A DNA stretch of 64,000 nt from Actinomyces sp. (GTDB lineage: Bacteria > Actinomycetota > Actinomycetes > Actinomycetales > Actinomycetaceae), in assembly GCF_029851875.1 (NCBI RefSeq), contig NZ_JARKVC010000006.1:1-64000 (forward strand), written 5' to 3'. Shown piece after piece: positions 1 through 14,000 of the stretch. Made by a program: the position numbers and the translations under genes. Position 1 is the stretch's first letter. Each line of letters opens with the position of its first letter. The notes under the pieces are model-generated. The model was not told the origin of the DNA. It did not search any database and worked only from the letters and a program-made list of their open reading frames with translations.

Positions 1-94
1 GGCAAACCAAAAACAAAAATCAAGAACAACCAGACCCAACCACCACAACAGCAGCCAGACCCAGCCATCCCCAACCATGGCATAAAAAACATGA

Positions 95-120
95 CACACT
101 ATCGAGTTCTCAAACAACAC
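95..120 (-). ncRNA. rRNA 5' leader processing/antitermination motif
   Basis: The minus strand reads GTTTGAGAACTCGATAGTG, closely matching the conserved leader element found before 16S (and in the spacer before 23S) rRNA in actinobacteria. Followed leftward are a T-rich tract (82-89) and unusually AT-rich sequence to position 1. No 16S sequence is visible before the window edge, so a 16S-first operon starting just left of position 1 is inferred. Confidence 0.7.
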
Positions 121-179
121 ACCCACCCGGATCTTGACAACCTCGGAAGGTTACCTCGCTCCGGCGAGCGACATCCGCA

Positions 180-209
180 AGATTAAGAGATTCGCGCTTT
201 CGATGTCAA
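180..209 (-). promoter_or_regulatory. rRNA operon promoter, proximal
   Basis: Read on the minus strand, a perfect -35 hexamer TTGACA (209-204) is followed after 18 bp by TAATCT (185-180), a TAnnnT -10. Transcription would start near 173 and run left through the rRNA leader motif at 95-120. The strength of the match and the leader downstream fit an rRNA promoter; the rRNA genes themselves lie outside the window. Confidence 0.75.
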
Positions 210-309
210 CTTCGAGATCGTTGATCCGAGTCACACCAGATGCGTTCTTCACCTTGGGGCTGCGCGATTCACCGGGCTTGCGGCCCAGCCTCTCGGCGCA
301 ACGGGGAAT

Positions 310-340
310 ACTTTAGCCAGGTACCACCAGACTTCGTCAA
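310..340 (-). promoter_or_regulatory. rRNA operon promoter, distal (tandem)
   Basis: On the minus strand TTGACG (340-335) and TAAAGT (315-310) are separated by 19 bp. They lie about 130 bp upstream of the stronger promoter at 180-209, as expected for tandem rrn promoters. The spacing is slightly long, so this is the less certain of the two. Confidence 0.5.
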
Positions 341-409
341 CTTGAGAGAGCGTGACCTGACCCACACGGGCGAGCCCGGTGACGCCGCCCCGTGGGAGCA
401 ATGCGCGTC

Positions 410-457
410 ATGGGTGCAGGGGGTGCGCACGGTCTCGTGCGCACCCCCTGCACCCAT
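410..457 (-). terminator. Hairpin terminator after malic enzyme
   Basis: A perfect 22-bp stem (410-431 with 436-457) encloses a GTCT tetraloop. It lies 57 bp beyond the malic enzyme stop codon. There is no strong U tract, as is common for actinobacterial terminators. It also insulates the gene from the rrn promoters that follow. Confidence 0.8.
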
Positions 458-513
458 CCGTCCGTCGCCGCTTCCAAGGCTGGTAGCAGGCTGAGGCTGG
501 CTGCGGCGTCGCC

Positions 514-1899
514 TCAGGACTCAGCGAGCTTCCGCACGGCGCGGGCCACAGCCTCAGCGACCCGGGTGTCAAAGGCACCAGGGATGATGTAGACGGGGCT
601 GAGCTCCTCGGGAGCGATGACGCCGGCGATCCCGGTGGCAGCCGCCCGCAGCAGGTCGGTCGAGATGTCGACGATGCCCGTGTCCAGCAGCCCGCGGAAC
701 AGTCCGGGAAAGACCAGCACATTGTTGATCTGGTTGGGAAAGTCCGAGCGTCCCGTCGCCACGACAGCGGCATAGTCCGCAGCACCGATCGGGTCGACCT
801 CAGGAGTCGGGTTGGCCATGGCGAAGACGATGGCGTCCTTGTTCATGACCGCCAGGTCCGCGGGCTCAAGCAGGTTGGGCCCCGACACCCCGATAAAGAC
901 GTCCGCACCCTTGAGCCCCTCCTTGAGGGAGCCGGTGACCCCGTGCGGGTTGGTGTTCTCCGCCAGCCACTTACGGTGCTCGTTCATGCCCTCGGTGTGC
1001 GCGCCGTCCAGGGCCCCGTCACGTCCGTAGCCGACGATGTCCGTGGCACCGTGAGCCATGAGCAGCTTGGCGATAGCGGTACCGGCAGCGCCCACTCCCG
1101 ACAGGACGATGCGCACCTCCTCGATCTTCTTGCCGACGATCTTGAGGGCGTTGATGAGCGCTGCGAGCGTGACGACGGCCGTGCCGTGCTGGTCGTCGTG
1201 GAAGACCGGGATGTCCAGCTCCTCACGCAGACGCGCCTCGATGTCAAAGCACTTGGGAGCGGCAATGTCCTCCAGGTTGATACCGCCGTAGGCCGGAGCG
1301 ATCGCCTTGACGATCTGGACGATCTCCTCAGGGTCCTTGGTGTCCAGGGCGACCGGCCAGGCGTCGACGCCACCAAACTGCTTGAACAGGACCGCCTTGC
1401 CCTCCATGACCGGCATCGAGGCCTCCGGGCCGATGTCCCCCAGGCCCAGGACGGCGGTGCCGTCCGTGACGACGGCGACCGTGTTGCGCTTGATGGTCAG
1501 CTGGCGGGCGCGCTCGGGGTGGTCGTAGATGGCCTTGCACACGCGGGCGACACCCGGGGTGTAGACCCGGGCCAGGTCACGGCGGTTGTGGATCGGGGTG
1601 CGCGGGGAGATCTCCACCTTGCCGCCCACGTGGGCCAGGAAGGTGGAGTCGCCGACGTTGTGAACCGTCACGCCCGGCAGGGCCTTGAGCGCCTCCACCA
1701 GCTCGCCACGGTGCCTGGAGTCGCGGGTGTCCGCAGTCAGGTCGACGATGAGGGTGTCACCGTCGGTGTCAGCGACGTCGACACCGTTGACGATCGCACC
1801 GGTCGCCGAGGCGGTGTCCACCAGGGTCGTCACCGCCTTCTGTGAGGCGGGTACCTCCAGGTGAAGGGCGACGGTGTAGCTGGGGCTTGGCTGGGCCAT
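514..1899 (-). CDS. NAD(P)-dependent malic enzyme with N-terminal ACT domain
   Basis: Oxidative decarboxylation of malate to pyruvate, linking the TCA/C4 pool to pyruvate. The 461-residue protein begins with an ACT-like regulatory domain (residues ~5-85) followed by the malic enzyme core: [12 protein letters not shown], the substrate/metal segment [10 protein letters not shown], and a Rossmann segment with [16 protein letters not shown]. The ATG at 1899 is preferred over upstream in-frame starts because AGGAAGA sits just before it. The gene is monocistronic, with a strong hairpin downstream. The ACT domain suggests allosteric control by a small ligand, which cannot be named from sequence. Confidence 0.93.
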   Translation of the reverse strand: MAQPSPSYTVALHLEVPASQKAVTTLVDTASATGAIVNGVDVADTDGDTLIVDLTADTRDSRHRGELVEALKALPGVTVHNVGDSTFLAHVGGKVEISPRTPIHNRRDLARVYTPGVARVCKAIYDHPERARQLTIKRNTVAVVTDGTAVLGLGDIGPEASMPVMEGKAVLFKQFGGVDAWPVALDTKDPEEIVQIVKAIAPAYGGINLEDIAAPKCFDIEARLREELDIPVFHDDQHGTAVVTLAALINALKIVGKKIEEVRIVLSGVGAAGTAIAKLLMAHGATDIVGYGRDGALDGAHTEGMNEHRKWLAENTNPHGVTGSLKEGLKGADVFIGVSGPNLLEPADLAVMNKDAIVFAMANPTPEVDPIGAADYAAVVATGRSDFPNQINNVLVFPGLFRGLLDTGIVDISTDLLRAAATGIAGVIAPEELSPVYIIPGAFDTRVAEAVARAVRKLAES

Positions 1900-2112
1900 G
1901 AAGTCTTCCTCTGCGTAAGCGATCAGCGCAGACGCTGCGCGACTGTCGTTGCGGGACGCCACGAGCCTAGCCCGAAGACGCGAACACCTGTTCACTCTGC
2001 GTCCACGTTTCGAGATGTTGCCGCAGGACGACGGCGCAGTCTGCCGTCCCCGGGTGACCGCACCCAGGCTGCCGGCTCAGGATCAGGCCCGCTGCGGGAG
2101 GGGCGAGCAGCA

Positions 2113-2154
2113 CTAGGGCCCGGGTGGCAGGAGGTCCTGCCACCCGGGACCTAG
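2113..2154 (-). terminator. Hairpin terminator of the gatCAB operon
   Basis: A 14-bp perfect stem (2119-2132 with 2135-2148) is extended by an outer CTAGG/CCTAG pairing (2113-2117 with 2150-2154). It lies 27 bp beyond the gatB stop codon. Confidence 0.75.
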
Positions 2155-2180
2155 GACGCGAAGGCGCCAGGTACCTGGGG

Positions 2181-3677
2181 TCAGGCGCCCACGCGCTCCA
2201 TCACCAGCTCACGCACGCGCCTGGCATCAGCCTGGCCACGCGTGGCCTTCATGACGGCTCCCACGATCGCGCCCGCCGCCTGGACCTTGCCACCACGGAT
2301 CTTGTCGGCGACGTCAGGGTTGGCGGCCAGGGCCTGGTCAACGGCGGCCAGCAGCGCCGAGTCGTCAGAGACGACCTCCAGGCCGCGGGCCTCGACGACG
2401 GCCTGCGGGTCACCCTCGCCGGCCAGGACACCCTCGAGGACCTGACGCGCGAGCTTGTCGGTCAGACGGCCCTGGTCAACCAGCCTCTGAAGCTCGGCCA
2501 CCTGCTGCGCGGTGACGGCCAGGTCCTCCAGCGCGACCTCCTGCTCCTTCGCGGCACGGGAGAGCTCGCCCATCCACCACTTACGGGCCGCCTGGCCAGA
2601 GGCACCGGCCAGCGTCGTGGCCTCGATGAGCTCCAGCGCGCCGGCGTTGACGACGTCGCGCATCTCCTCATCTGCCAGGCCCCACTCCTCCTTGAGACGA
2701 CGGCGCTTGGCAGCCGGCATCTCCGGCAGCGAGGCGCGGACCTCCTCGACCCACTCCCGGCTCGGGGCCACCGGCACGAGGTCGGGCTCAGGGAAGTAGC
2801 GGTAGTCGTCCGCGTCCGACTTGACGCGGCCAGGCCTGGTGGTGCCGTCAGCCTGACCGTGACGGGTCTCCTGGAGGACCTCTCCCCCAGCCGCCAGGAT
2901 GGCGGCCTGACGCTGGATCTCGTAGCGGATGACGCCGTCGATCCCGCGGAAGGTGTTGACGTTCTTGGTCTCGGTACGCGTGCCCAACGGGGCGTCAGGA
3001 CCCGGGCGCAGGGAGACGTTGACGTCAGCGCGCACGTTGCCACGCTCCATCCGGGCCTCGGAGACGCCCAGGGCCCGGAAGACGTCGCGCAGGGTCCGCA
3101 CGTAGCTCGCCGCGACCTCGGGCGCCTTGGCGCCGGCGCCGATGATGGGCCGCGAGACGATCTCAACCAGGGGCACACCGGCACGGTTGTAGTCCACCAG
3201 CGAGTGGTCAGCGCCCTCGATACGCCCGTCGGCACCACCGACGTGGGTGTTCTTGCCGGCGTCCTCCTCCATGTGAGCGCGCTCGATCGGCACGGTGAAG
3301 AAGCTGCCGTCCTCCAGCTCGACCTCCAGGGCCCCGTCGAAGGCGATGGGCTCGTCCGACTGGGAGGTCTGGAAGTCCTTGGCCAGGTCCGGGTAGAAGT
3401 AGTTCTTGCGCGCGAAGCGGCAGGACTCGGCGATCTGGCAGCCCAGCGCCAGACCGATACGGATGGCGTACTCCACGCCCTTGGCGTTGACCACCGGCAG
3501 GGCGCCAGGCAGGCCCACCGAGGTCGGAGTCACGCGGGAGTTCGGCTCGCCGCCGAAGGCGACCGGGGCGGCGTCGAACATCTTGGTGGTGGTGCCCAGC
3601 TCGACGTGCACCTCCAGGCCGATGACCGGGTCGAAGCGGCGCACCGCCTCGTCGTAGTCCATGAGCTCGTCAGCCAT
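2181..3677 (-). CDS. gatB: Asp-tRNA(Asn)/Glu-tRNA(Gln) amidotransferase subunit B
   Basis: GatB binds mischarged Glu-tRNA(Gln) or Asp-tRNA(Asn), phosphorylates the side chain with ATP and transfers ammonia delivered from GatA. The 498 residues have normal length and the family signatures [17 protein letters not shown] and [17 protein letters not shown]. The C-terminal part is the helical Yqey-like tRNA-binding tail. It is the last gene of gatC-gatA-gatB, beginning 1 nt after gatA, and is followed by a hairpin. It supplies Gln-tRNA(Gln), and possibly Asn-tRNA(Asn), by the indirect route. Confidence 0.97.
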   Translation of the reverse strand: MADELMDYDEAVRRFDPVIGLEVHVELGTTTKMFDAAPVAFGGEPNSRVTPTSVGLPGALPVVNAKGVEYAIRIGLALGCQIAESCRFARKNYFYPDLAKDFQTSQSDEPIAFDGALEVELEDGSFFTVPIERAHMEEDAGKNTHVGGADGRIEGADHSLVDYNRAGVPLVEIVSRPIIGAGAKAPEVAASYVRTLRDVFRALGVSEARMERGNVRADVNVSLRPGPDAPLGTRTETKNVNTFRGIDGVIRYEIQRQAAILAAGGEVLQETRHGQADGTTRPGRVKSDADDYRYFPEPDLVPVAPSREWVEEVRASLPEMPAAKRRRLKEEWGLADEEMRDVVNAGALELIEATTLAGASGQAARKWWMGELSRAAKEQEVALEDLAVTAQQVAELQRLVDQGRLTDKLARQVLEGVLAGEGDPQAVVEARGLEVVSDDSALLAAVDQALAANPDVADKIRGGKVQAAGAIVGAVMKATRGQADARRVRELVMERVGA

Positions 3678-3678
3678 C

Positions 3679-5214
3679 TCAGGCCTCCTTCTCGTTCAGC
3701 TCGGGGGCGCGGTCCAGCAGGTGACCGCCCCAGCTCTCCTCCAGCGCGGCCTCCAGGACGGCACCCACCCGGTACAGGCGGTCGTCAGCCCGCTGCGGGG
3801 CGAGCAGCTGGAAGCCAACCGGCAGGCCGTCGTCGCTCAGCCCGGAGGGCAGGCTCATGCCCGGGACACCGGCGAGGTTGGCCGGGATCGTGGTCACGTC
3901 CAGCTTGTACATGGCCAGCGGGTCGTCCTTCTCCCCGAAGCGGTAGGCCGTCACCGGCGCCGTGGGCGAGACCAGGACGTCGAAGCGCTCCCAGGCCGCG
4001 TCGAAGTCGCGCTGGACCAGCGTGCGCACCTTCTGGGCGCTGCCGTAGTAGGCGTCGTAGTAGCCGGCGCTGAGCACGTGGGTGCCCAGGATGACGCGGC
4101 GCTTGACCTCGTCCCCGAAACCGGCGCCACGAGTGGCAGCCATGACGGTCTCCGCCGTCACCGGGCCGGAGGAGGGCTCCACGCGCAGGCCGTAGCGCAT
4201 GCCGTCGTAGCGGGCGAGGTTGGAGGAGACCTCGGCAGGCATGATGAGGTAGTAGGCGTCCAGCGCGTACTCCAGGTGCGGCAGCGAGACGGTCTCGATG
4301 AGCGCACCGGCCTCCTCCAGCAGCGTCAGGGCGGCGTGGAAGGAGTCCAGGACGCCGCTGTGGTACCCCTCTCCCCCGTCCAGCTCGGCGATGACGCCGA
4401 CGCGCAGCCCAGACAGGTCGCGACCGGCCTGGGCTGCGCGCACGACCTCAGCCATGCCGCGCGGGACGTCAGACAACGAGGTCGAGTCCAGCGGGTCGTA
4501 GGAGGCCATGACGTCGTGCAGCAGGGCCGTGTCCAGGACGGTGCGGGCCATCGGGCCAGGGGTGTCCAGAGAGGAGGCCATGGCGATGACGCCGTAGCGA
4601 GAGACGGTTCCGTAGGTCGGTTTGACACCCACGGTGCCGGTCACGGCCGCAGGCTGGCGGATCGAGCCTCCGGTGTCCGTGCCCAGGGCCAGCGGGGCCT
4701 CGAAGGCAGCGACGGCGGCCGCCGATCCGCCCGAGGAGCCGCCCGGGATCCGGCCCAGGTCCCAGGGGTTGGCGGTGCGGTGGAAGGCCGAGTGCTCGGT
4801 CGAGCCGCCCATGGCGAACTCGTCGAGGTTGGTCTTGCCCAGGATCGGCATGTGGGCCGCGCGCAGGTTGGTCACGGCGGTGGCGTCATAAGGCGGGACC
4901 CAGCCCTGAAGGATCCTGGAGGCGGCCGTGGTGACCTGACCGCGGGTGACGAAGAGGTCCTTGACTGCCACTGGGACACCGGTCAGCTCAGGGACCTCGT
5001 GCCCCTGTCCGCGGGCCTGGGCCCGAGCGGCGTCGGCGGCGTCGGCGTCAGCCAGGGCCTTGGCGGCGTCGACGTCGAGGAAGGCGCCCACAGCGCCGTC
5101 GACGGCCTCGATACGCTCCAGGTGGGCCTGGGTGAGCTCGCGCGCGCTGAGGTCACCGCGGGCGAGGGCGGCCGCCTGCTCAGCGGCGGTGGCCTTGACG
5201 AGGGAGGTGGTCAT
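3679..5214 (-). CDS. gatA: Asp-tRNA(Asn)/Glu-tRNA(Gln) amidotransferase subunit A
   Basis: GatA is the amidase-signature subunit that hydrolyses glutamine and channels ammonia to GatB. The Ser-cis-Ser-Lys triad is visible: Lys85 in PVAVKDLF, Ser160 in [13 protein letters not shown] and the nucleophile Ser184 in [11 protein letters not shown]. Spacing between the three matches known GatA proteins. Length (511 aa) is slightly above the usual ~485. The start codon overlaps the gatC stop by 4 nt, implying translational coupling. Confidence 0.97.
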   Translation of the reverse strand: MTTSLVKATAAEQAAALARGDLSARELTQAHLERIEAVDGAVGAFLDVDAAKALADADAADAARAQARGQGHEVPELTGVPVAVKDLFVTRGQVTTAASRILQGWVPPYDATAVTNLRAAHMPILGKTNLDEFAMGGSTEHSAFHRTANPWDLGRIPGGSSGGSAAAVAAFEAPLALGTDTGGSIRQPAAVTGTVGVKPTYGTVSRYGVIAMASSLDTPGPMARTVLDTALLHDVMASYDPLDSTSLSDVPRGMAEVVRAAQAGRDLSGLRVGVIAELDGGEGYHSGVLDSFHAALTLLEEAGALIETVSLPHLEYALDAYYLIMPAEVSSNLARYDGMRYGLRVEPSSGPVTAETVMAATRGAGFGDEVKRRVILGTHVLSAGYYDAYYGSAQKVRTLVQRDFDAAWERFDVLVSPTAPVTAYRFGEKDDPLAMYKLDVTTIPANLAGVPGMSLPSGLSDDGLPVGFQLLAPQRADDRLYRVGAVLEAALEESWGGHLLDRAPELNEKEA

Positions 5215-5516
5215 GAGGCGGAGTCCTCTCCCAGGATCTGCGGAACGAGGAACATGGAGTCCTCACTCGCCGGGGCACCGGCAAGAAGCTCCTCGACGTC
5301 GAGCGTGGGGCCCGGCACGTCCTCGCGCAGCACGTTGGTCAGCGGAACAGGGTGTGAGGTGGCTGGAAGGTCAGGCGTGACGACGCTGGTGACCCGGGCG
5401 AAGGAGGATGCGACGGCGTCCAGCTCCCCGGCCAGGCGCGTCACCTCCTCGTCGGTCAGGGCCACGCGCGCGAGCGCCGCGACTCGGGCGACCTCGTCCT
5501 TGGAGATGGCAGACAT
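5211..5516 (-). CDS. gatC: Asp-tRNA(Asn)/Glu-tRNA(Gln) amidotransferase subunit C
   Basis: A small 101-residue GatC that wraps between GatA and GatB and stabilises the complex. N-terminal [21 protein letters not shown] and the C-terminal acidic tail with [12 protein letters not shown] fit the family. It is the first gene of the operon. No Shine-Dalgarno is present; TAGACT (5529-5524) lies 7 nt before the ATG, so the transcript is probably leaderless. Confidence 0.95.
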   Translation of the reverse strand: MSAISKDEVARVAALARVALTDEEVTRLAGELDAVASSFARVTSVVTPDLPATSHPVPLTNVLREDVPGPTLDVEELLAGAPASEDSMFLVPQILGEDSAS

Positions 5517-5570
5517 GCGACCGAGTCTAGCCGGAGCTCGCGGCAGCAGCGTCCCGCCGCATGCACGATC

Positions 5571-5655
5571 TCACAGCACTGTGACAGCCAAGTCGATTGA
5601 CAATCGGACTATCTGCCGTTGTCATGGGCTTTACAGCCTCTACGTACAGGTAGAG
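5571..5655. promoter_or_regulatory. Control region between gatC and the L,D-transpeptidase gene
   Basis: A perfect 14-bp palindrome TCACAGCACTGTGA (5571-5584) is followed by a -35-like TTGACA on the plus strand (5597-5602) and a second inverted repeat, CTCTAC with GTAGAG (5638-5643, 5650-5655), ending 44 bp before the transpeptidase ATG. The palindrome could bind a dimeric regulator of either divergent gene. No regulator is assigned. Confidence 0.45.
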
Positions 5656-5699
5656 CATGACCGGGGTGGCCTCGGGTACCCCAGAACCGGGAAACAGGA

Positions 5700-7541
5700 A
5701 TGCACGACGAGGAAACGGTCCAGGGCTCAGGATCCTCCGCCCAGCAGGCCGCTACTTCCACAGGTCCGTACCAGGCCCTGCCCACACCCTACAGCGGGGC
5801 GGCCAGCGTGCGACGTACCTCGGTCTTCGGCGCGCAGCCGGCCTCCACCGGTGCGGGCACCGGCGAGGACACCGAGTCCCTGCCCCCGGTGCCCGCCGCA
5901 GCCACGACCACCGTGGCAGCCAGCCCGTCAGCGCCCAGTGCGCAGACGGCTGCCCCTTCTGCCCCTTCCGAGCCTGCTGCCGTCCCGCCTGCCGCCAGCC
6001 AGGCCTCGACGCTGCCCTCGGCCGCCACGCCCCCGGCTTCCTCGCCCGCCCCTGAGGCGGACGGCGAGGGCGAGCCCGCCGACCGCGGGGAGACCCGTGA
6101 CAACCACCAGCCCGAGCGCAAGAAGCGCTGGCCGCTGTGGACCGCTGCCGCCGCTGTCCTGCTCCTGAGCGTCTCCGCCGCCGGCGGCTACGCCTACGCC
6201 TCCCACTACGCCGACACCGCCGTGCCCGGCACGAGCGTGGGCGGGGTCGATGTCTCCGGCAAGACCCGCGAGCAGATCGTCGAGATCGTCTCCAAGCGGG
6301 CCCAGGACGCCACGGTGGCCGTCAGTGGTGACGTGACAGCCACCGCCTCCCTGGAGGACCTGGGGACCGTGGTCGACGCCGAGGCCACCGCGGAGGCCGC
6401 CATGGCGCGCTCGGCAGACGTCCTCGACCGCTTCAAGGCCCTGGTGACCAGCAACGACGTCGCGGTCGTCACGACCGCCAACCCGGACACCGCAGCCGCC
6501 TACGCCGCCTCGCTGGTCTCCGAGGACCAGGCCAAGGCGGTGGACGCCACCGTGACCCTGGCTGCCGACGGCGCCAGCTTCACCACCACCCCGGCTGCCG
6601 ACGGCACCGGCCTGGACCCGGCCGCCCTGGAGCGCACGGCAGCCAAGGCCGCTCAGACCCTGAGCCCGCAGTCGGTCGAGCTGAGCTACACCACGGTGGC
6701 TCCGACCGTATCCGACGCTGACGCCCAGGCCGCCGCGGACAAGGCTAACGGGCTAGTCGGTCTTGACGTCACGCTGTCCACCGCCGACGCCTCCTCCAGC
6801 TTCACTGCCGACGCCCCGACCAAGGCCTCCTGGATCAGGATCGAGCCTGGCCAGGACTCCAGGCCTGCGGTCTCGGTTGACGCCGCGAAGGTCGGGGAGT
6901 GGGTGGCGGCCCAGAGCGCCCAGGTGAGCAAGGACCCGGTGACCGGGCAGCGCAACGTCAACTCTCGTGGTCAGGTCGTGGCCACACGCGTCGAGGCTGT
7001 CAACGGCGTCGTCGTGTCCAACTCTGAGGACCTGACCAGCGCCATCACACAGTCCCTGACTGAGGGCAAGGCCTACAGCGGCTCCTTCGTCACCTCCGAG
7101 GTGGAGGCCGGCTGGGAGGACCGCACCATCGCCGACGGCGCGGAGAACCTCCTCTACCAGGCCGCCCCCGGGGAGAAGTGGGTTGATGTCAACCTGGCGG
7201 CCAAGACCGTGACGGCCTACGAGGGCGCGACCGTGGTCCGCGGCCCGGTCACGATCGTCGACGGCGCTGCCGAGACCCCCACGGTCACCGGGACCTTCAA
7301 GGTCTACCTGCAGTACGCCTCACAGACCATGCGTGGTGAGAACGTCGACGGCTCACGCTACGTCACCCCGGACGTGCCCTGGGTGACCTACTTCCAGGGC
7401 GGCTACGCCTTCCACGGTGCTCCTTGGCGCTCGAGCTTCGGCTACTCCGGCTCGCACGGCTGCATCAACATGCCGGTGAGCGAGGCCAAGTGGGTCTATG
7501 ACTGGGCCGAGATCGGCACCACCGTCGTCAGCCACTACTGA
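5700..7541 (+). CDS. Membrane-anchored L,D-transpeptidase (YkuD)
   Basis: Catalyses 3-3 peptidoglycan cross-links outside the membrane. The 613-residue protein has a long low-complexity Ala/Pro/Ser cytoplasmic N-terminus (~1-140), one transmembrane helix (~144-165, after KKR), tandem peptidoglycan-binding-type repeats starting PGTSVGGVDVSGKT, and a C-terminal YkuD domain. The catalytic motif is present: histidine in YAFHGAPW and Cys588 in SGSHGCINMP. The start has only a weak upstream ribosome site. It is divergent from gatC and convergent with ligA, sharing a hairpin. Confidence 0.92.
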   Translation: MHDEETVQGSGSSAQQAATSTGPYQALPTPYSGAASVRRTSVFGAQPASTGAGTGEDTESLPPVPAAATTTVAASPSAPSAQTAAPSAPSEPAAVPPAASQASTLPSAATPPASSPAPEADGEGEPADRGETRDNHQPERKKRWPLWTAAAAVLLLSVSAAGGYAYASHYADTAVPGTSVGGVDVSGKTREQIVEIVSKRAQDATVAVSGDVTATASLEDLGTVVDAEATAEAAMARSADVLDRFKALVTSNDVAVVTTANPDTAAAYAASLVSEDQAKAVDATVTLAADGASFTTTPAADGTGLDPAALERTAAKAAQTLSPQSVELSYTTVAPTVSDADAQAAADKANGLVGLDVTLSTADASSSFTADAPTKASWIRIEPGQDSRPAVSVDAAKVGEWVAAQSAQVSKDPVTGQRNVNSRGQVVATRVEAVNGVVVSNSEDLTSAITQSLTEGKAYSGSFVTSEVEAGWEDRTIADGAENLLYQAAPGEKWVDVNLAAKTVTAYEGATVVRGPVTIVDGAAETPTVTGTFKVYLQYASQTMRGENVDGSRYVTPDVPWVTYFQGGYAFHGAPWRSSFGYSGSHGCINMPVSEAKWVYDWAEIGTTVVSHY

Positions 7542-7556
7542 GACTTCCAGGTGCCG

Positions 7557-7579
7557 GCCGGTCCCGGACCGTGACCGGC
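7557..7579. terminator. Bidirectional hairpin between transpeptidase and ligA
   Basis: GCCGGTC (7557-7563) pairs with GACCGGC (7573-7579) across a 9-nt loop, between the converging stop codons at 7541 and 7614. It can serve both genes. Confidence 0.6.
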
Positions 7580-7613
7580 TGCCACGAGGCCGGGGTGGGT
7601 GGCGGGCTGGCGC

Positions 7614-10890
<3,277 letters not shown>

Positions 10891-11001
10891 AGGTCCAGGA
10901 TGTCACAGCCCGGGCTCCACAGGCACGCGCCGTGACACCCCCGGCACCGTCCGTCCACAGGTGCGCAGCGGCGGTCCGGGCGGCCTTGGCATGGTGGGCG
11001 C

Positions 11002-14000
11002 ATGACGACCTCTCCCGGCCCTGCAGCCAGGCAGGCGCAGGATGCCCTCGCCTGTGCCTGGCACCTGGCGGTGCTCCGCGGGCCCGACGCCGGGCTCGTG
11101 CTCGCCCTGCCCACACAGGGCACGCTCGTGGTCGGCAGGGGCGAGATCATCACCGACCCCTTCGTCTCACGCCGGCACCTGAGACTGCGCACCCGGCCTG
11201 CTGCCGTGACCGTCAGCCTCGGCAAGGAGGGGCTGGAGGCGCGCTGGCGACGTCGGCGCCTAGGTCCCCTCCTGCTCCCAGGAGCCGGTGGGCTCGCCGC
11301 CGCCACCCGGTGGAGGGAGGGCGAGCGCCTGCAGGTGGGCTCGACCCTGCTGGAGCTGCGTCGTCGTCCCTCCCGGCTCGTGGCGGGACCCGCCCGCGCG
11401 CGCCGCAGGATCTCCTGGCAGCATCTGGTGATGGTGGTGGGAGCGCTGCTCATGGTCGTGGTGGTCCTCGGCATGCTGCTGGTCGGAGGAGGAGCGGGCC
11501 GCAGGTGGCCGGCCGGGCTCATGGTGGTGCCGATGCTGCTGATGGCCGTCAGCCGGCTCGGCCTGAGCCAGGCCGGGGCCTCTGGCCGGCGGCGGGGAGC
11601 CACGGGCTGGCGTGGCAAGGATCCGGACCTGGCGCAGATGCTTGTGCTGCTGGCCCGCCCCCGCACCCCCGCCGTCGCCACCGCCGCCTCCTCAGGCGAG
11701 ACCACCGCGCTCACGGCGTGGCTGGCCAGGCGGCGACGGCGCAACCTGCTGGAGCTCGAGCCCGGAGAGTGCCAGGCGCTGTGCGGGCCGCAGGCCAGCG
11801 GCTTCCTCACCTGGTGGTGCGCCCAGGTCGTGGCCGCAGGTCTGGCGACGGCACGGCCCCAGGAACAAGGCTGGCAGCTGTGGTGGCAGGCGCAGGGCAA
11901 CCAGGTCACCGGGGCCCTGACCTGGTCCGAGGAGGATGTGCCGGCCAGTGCCACGGCCGTGCGCGCGCAGCCTCGGTGGCCCCATCCGCCCTCCCCCGGC
12001 TGGACCCGGGCCGCCACCGGGCTCATCGCCCGGGCCTGGCAGGTGCAGGCGGGGAGGGGCCTTGCTCCCACCGGTCCCGAGGGACGGCCCTTGGAGGCTG
12101 GGCTACCTGCACAGGTACCGCTGGCCTCCCTCACCGGTGTGGTGGACCAGGACCTGGTGGCACAGCGGTGGGCCCTGCCTGCCGCCTGCGGCCACCTGCC
12201 GGCGGTCCTGGGCGTCACCGAGCACGAGCAGGTGGTGGCTGACCTCGTCGAGCACGGACCCCACGCCCTGCTGGCCGGGACCACGGGCTCGGGCAAGTCC
12301 GAGCTGCTGAGGTCCTGGCTCCTTCAGCTCGCCGTCGCCCTGCCTCCGCAGCGGCTGAGCCTGGTGCTGGTCGACTACAAGGGTGGTGCAGCCTTTGGGC
12401 CGCTGACGCGGCTGCCGCACACCGCCGGCGTGCTGACAGACCTGGACCCGGCACTGACCACGCGTGCGCTGGCCTCCCTGGAGGCGGAGGTGCGCCGCCG
12501 CGAGAGTCTCCTGGCACGACTGGGCGTGGCTGACCTCGCAGCCTGGGAGGCCATGGCCCTGTCTACCACCTCGCCCGAGGGCCAGCAGGGCGGCGCCGCG
12601 GGCGAGCAGGTCCTGCCCTCCCCCGCTGCGCCTCCTCCACCGCCGCCTCGGGTGGTCATCGCCGTGGACGAGTTCGCGACCCTGGCCTCTTCCCACCCGC
12701 AGGTGCTGGACGGGCTGGTGCGTGTAGCCGCCCAGGGACGCAGCCTGGGGATGCACCTCGTGCTGGCCACCCAGCGCCCCGGCGGAGCGGTGTCCCAGAC
12801 GGTGCGGGCCAACGTCAGCGTGCGTGTGTGCCTGAGGGTGCTGGACGCGGCGGACTCCCGCGACGTCCTCGACCACGCCCAGGCCTCGCTGCTCTCGACC
12901 CACCCGGGACGGCTCATGGTCAGCGGGCTGGAGGGGGCCGAGGGGCTGGTCCTACAGGCTCCGTGGTGCGGCGCGCCCCAGGCCACGCAGCAGAGCGTGG
13001 AGGAGATGGTGGCTGAGCTGGGCGCCGCGGCGCGGGGGTGCGGGGCACGGCCCTGGCGTCCCTGGGCCGACCCGTTGCCCGAGCACGTGCAGCGGCCCGG
13101 GAGCGAGGAGCCGGCGAGTCAGGGCGGCGTCATGATGGCGCTGGTTGACCAGCCGCACACGCAGAGCACGACGACCTGGTCCTGGTCAGCCAGCCAGCCG
13201 CTGGCGGTGCTGGGCTCACCGGGCTCGGGGCGCTCCACGGCGCTGGCCTCGGCCGCGCTCGGCTTCCTGGCCTGCACCGCCCCTGAGGGAGCCCGGTCCG
13301 CCAACCACGGCGTGCACCTGTGCGGCCTGCCCGAGCAGCTAGCTCGGCGCTGGCCGGCCCTGGCCGAGGGCGCCGCAGGGGTGGGTACGGTGGTCGGGGT
13401 GAGCGATCCCCGACGCCTGGCGCGCCTGTGGGAGCTGGCCGCGGCCGGGACGCTGAGCGGGGACCTGCTGGTGCTCGACGACGTCGACCGCCTGGCAGCC
13501 GCCGTCGATGCCTGCCGGGGCGCGGGCGAGGGGCTGGCCCTCCTGGAGGCCCTGATCCGTGCCAGTGCGTCCCTGGGCACGCACCTGGCGCTCAGCGCTC
13601 CCCTGTCCGCCGCCTCGACCCGCTGGGCCACGACGCTGCCCACCCGCCTGGTCCTGGGAGCCAGCCAGGCGAGCCAGGCCGCTGTGGCCGGCCTGCCCCA
13701 CGGGGTGAGGACCGGCGACCTGCCCGGACGCGGTGTCCTGCTGGGCAGCGGGCTTGACCTGAGCCAGGCGCTGGAGTGCCAGGTCCTCCTGCCCGCGCAG
13801 GGCGAGGCGGGCCAGGGACCGGCCCCGGCGGCGCTCAAGGCGATCCCGCTCCACCTCCCGCTGGCGCCGCCCGCTCCCGGCAGCGGCCTCCCGGCTGCCT
13901 GGGCGGTGGGCGGGGACGAGGCCCGGCCCCTGGATCCTCCCTGCGGCAGCGTCCTGGTCATGGGGCCGGCAGGATCCGGGCGCTCCACGACGCTGCGGGT

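Noticed and set aside
134-494. Small plus-strand frames at the left edge
   Set aside because: They overlap the rrn promoters and the malic enzyme terminator and show no coding character.
2124-4073. Long plus-strand frames antisense to gatB, ligA, mrpD and mrpA (also 7599-9290, 33253-34986, 37181-38287)
   Set aside because: They are shadows of high-GC genes on the other strand, with Arg/His/Gly-rich sequence and no family motifs or ribosome sites.
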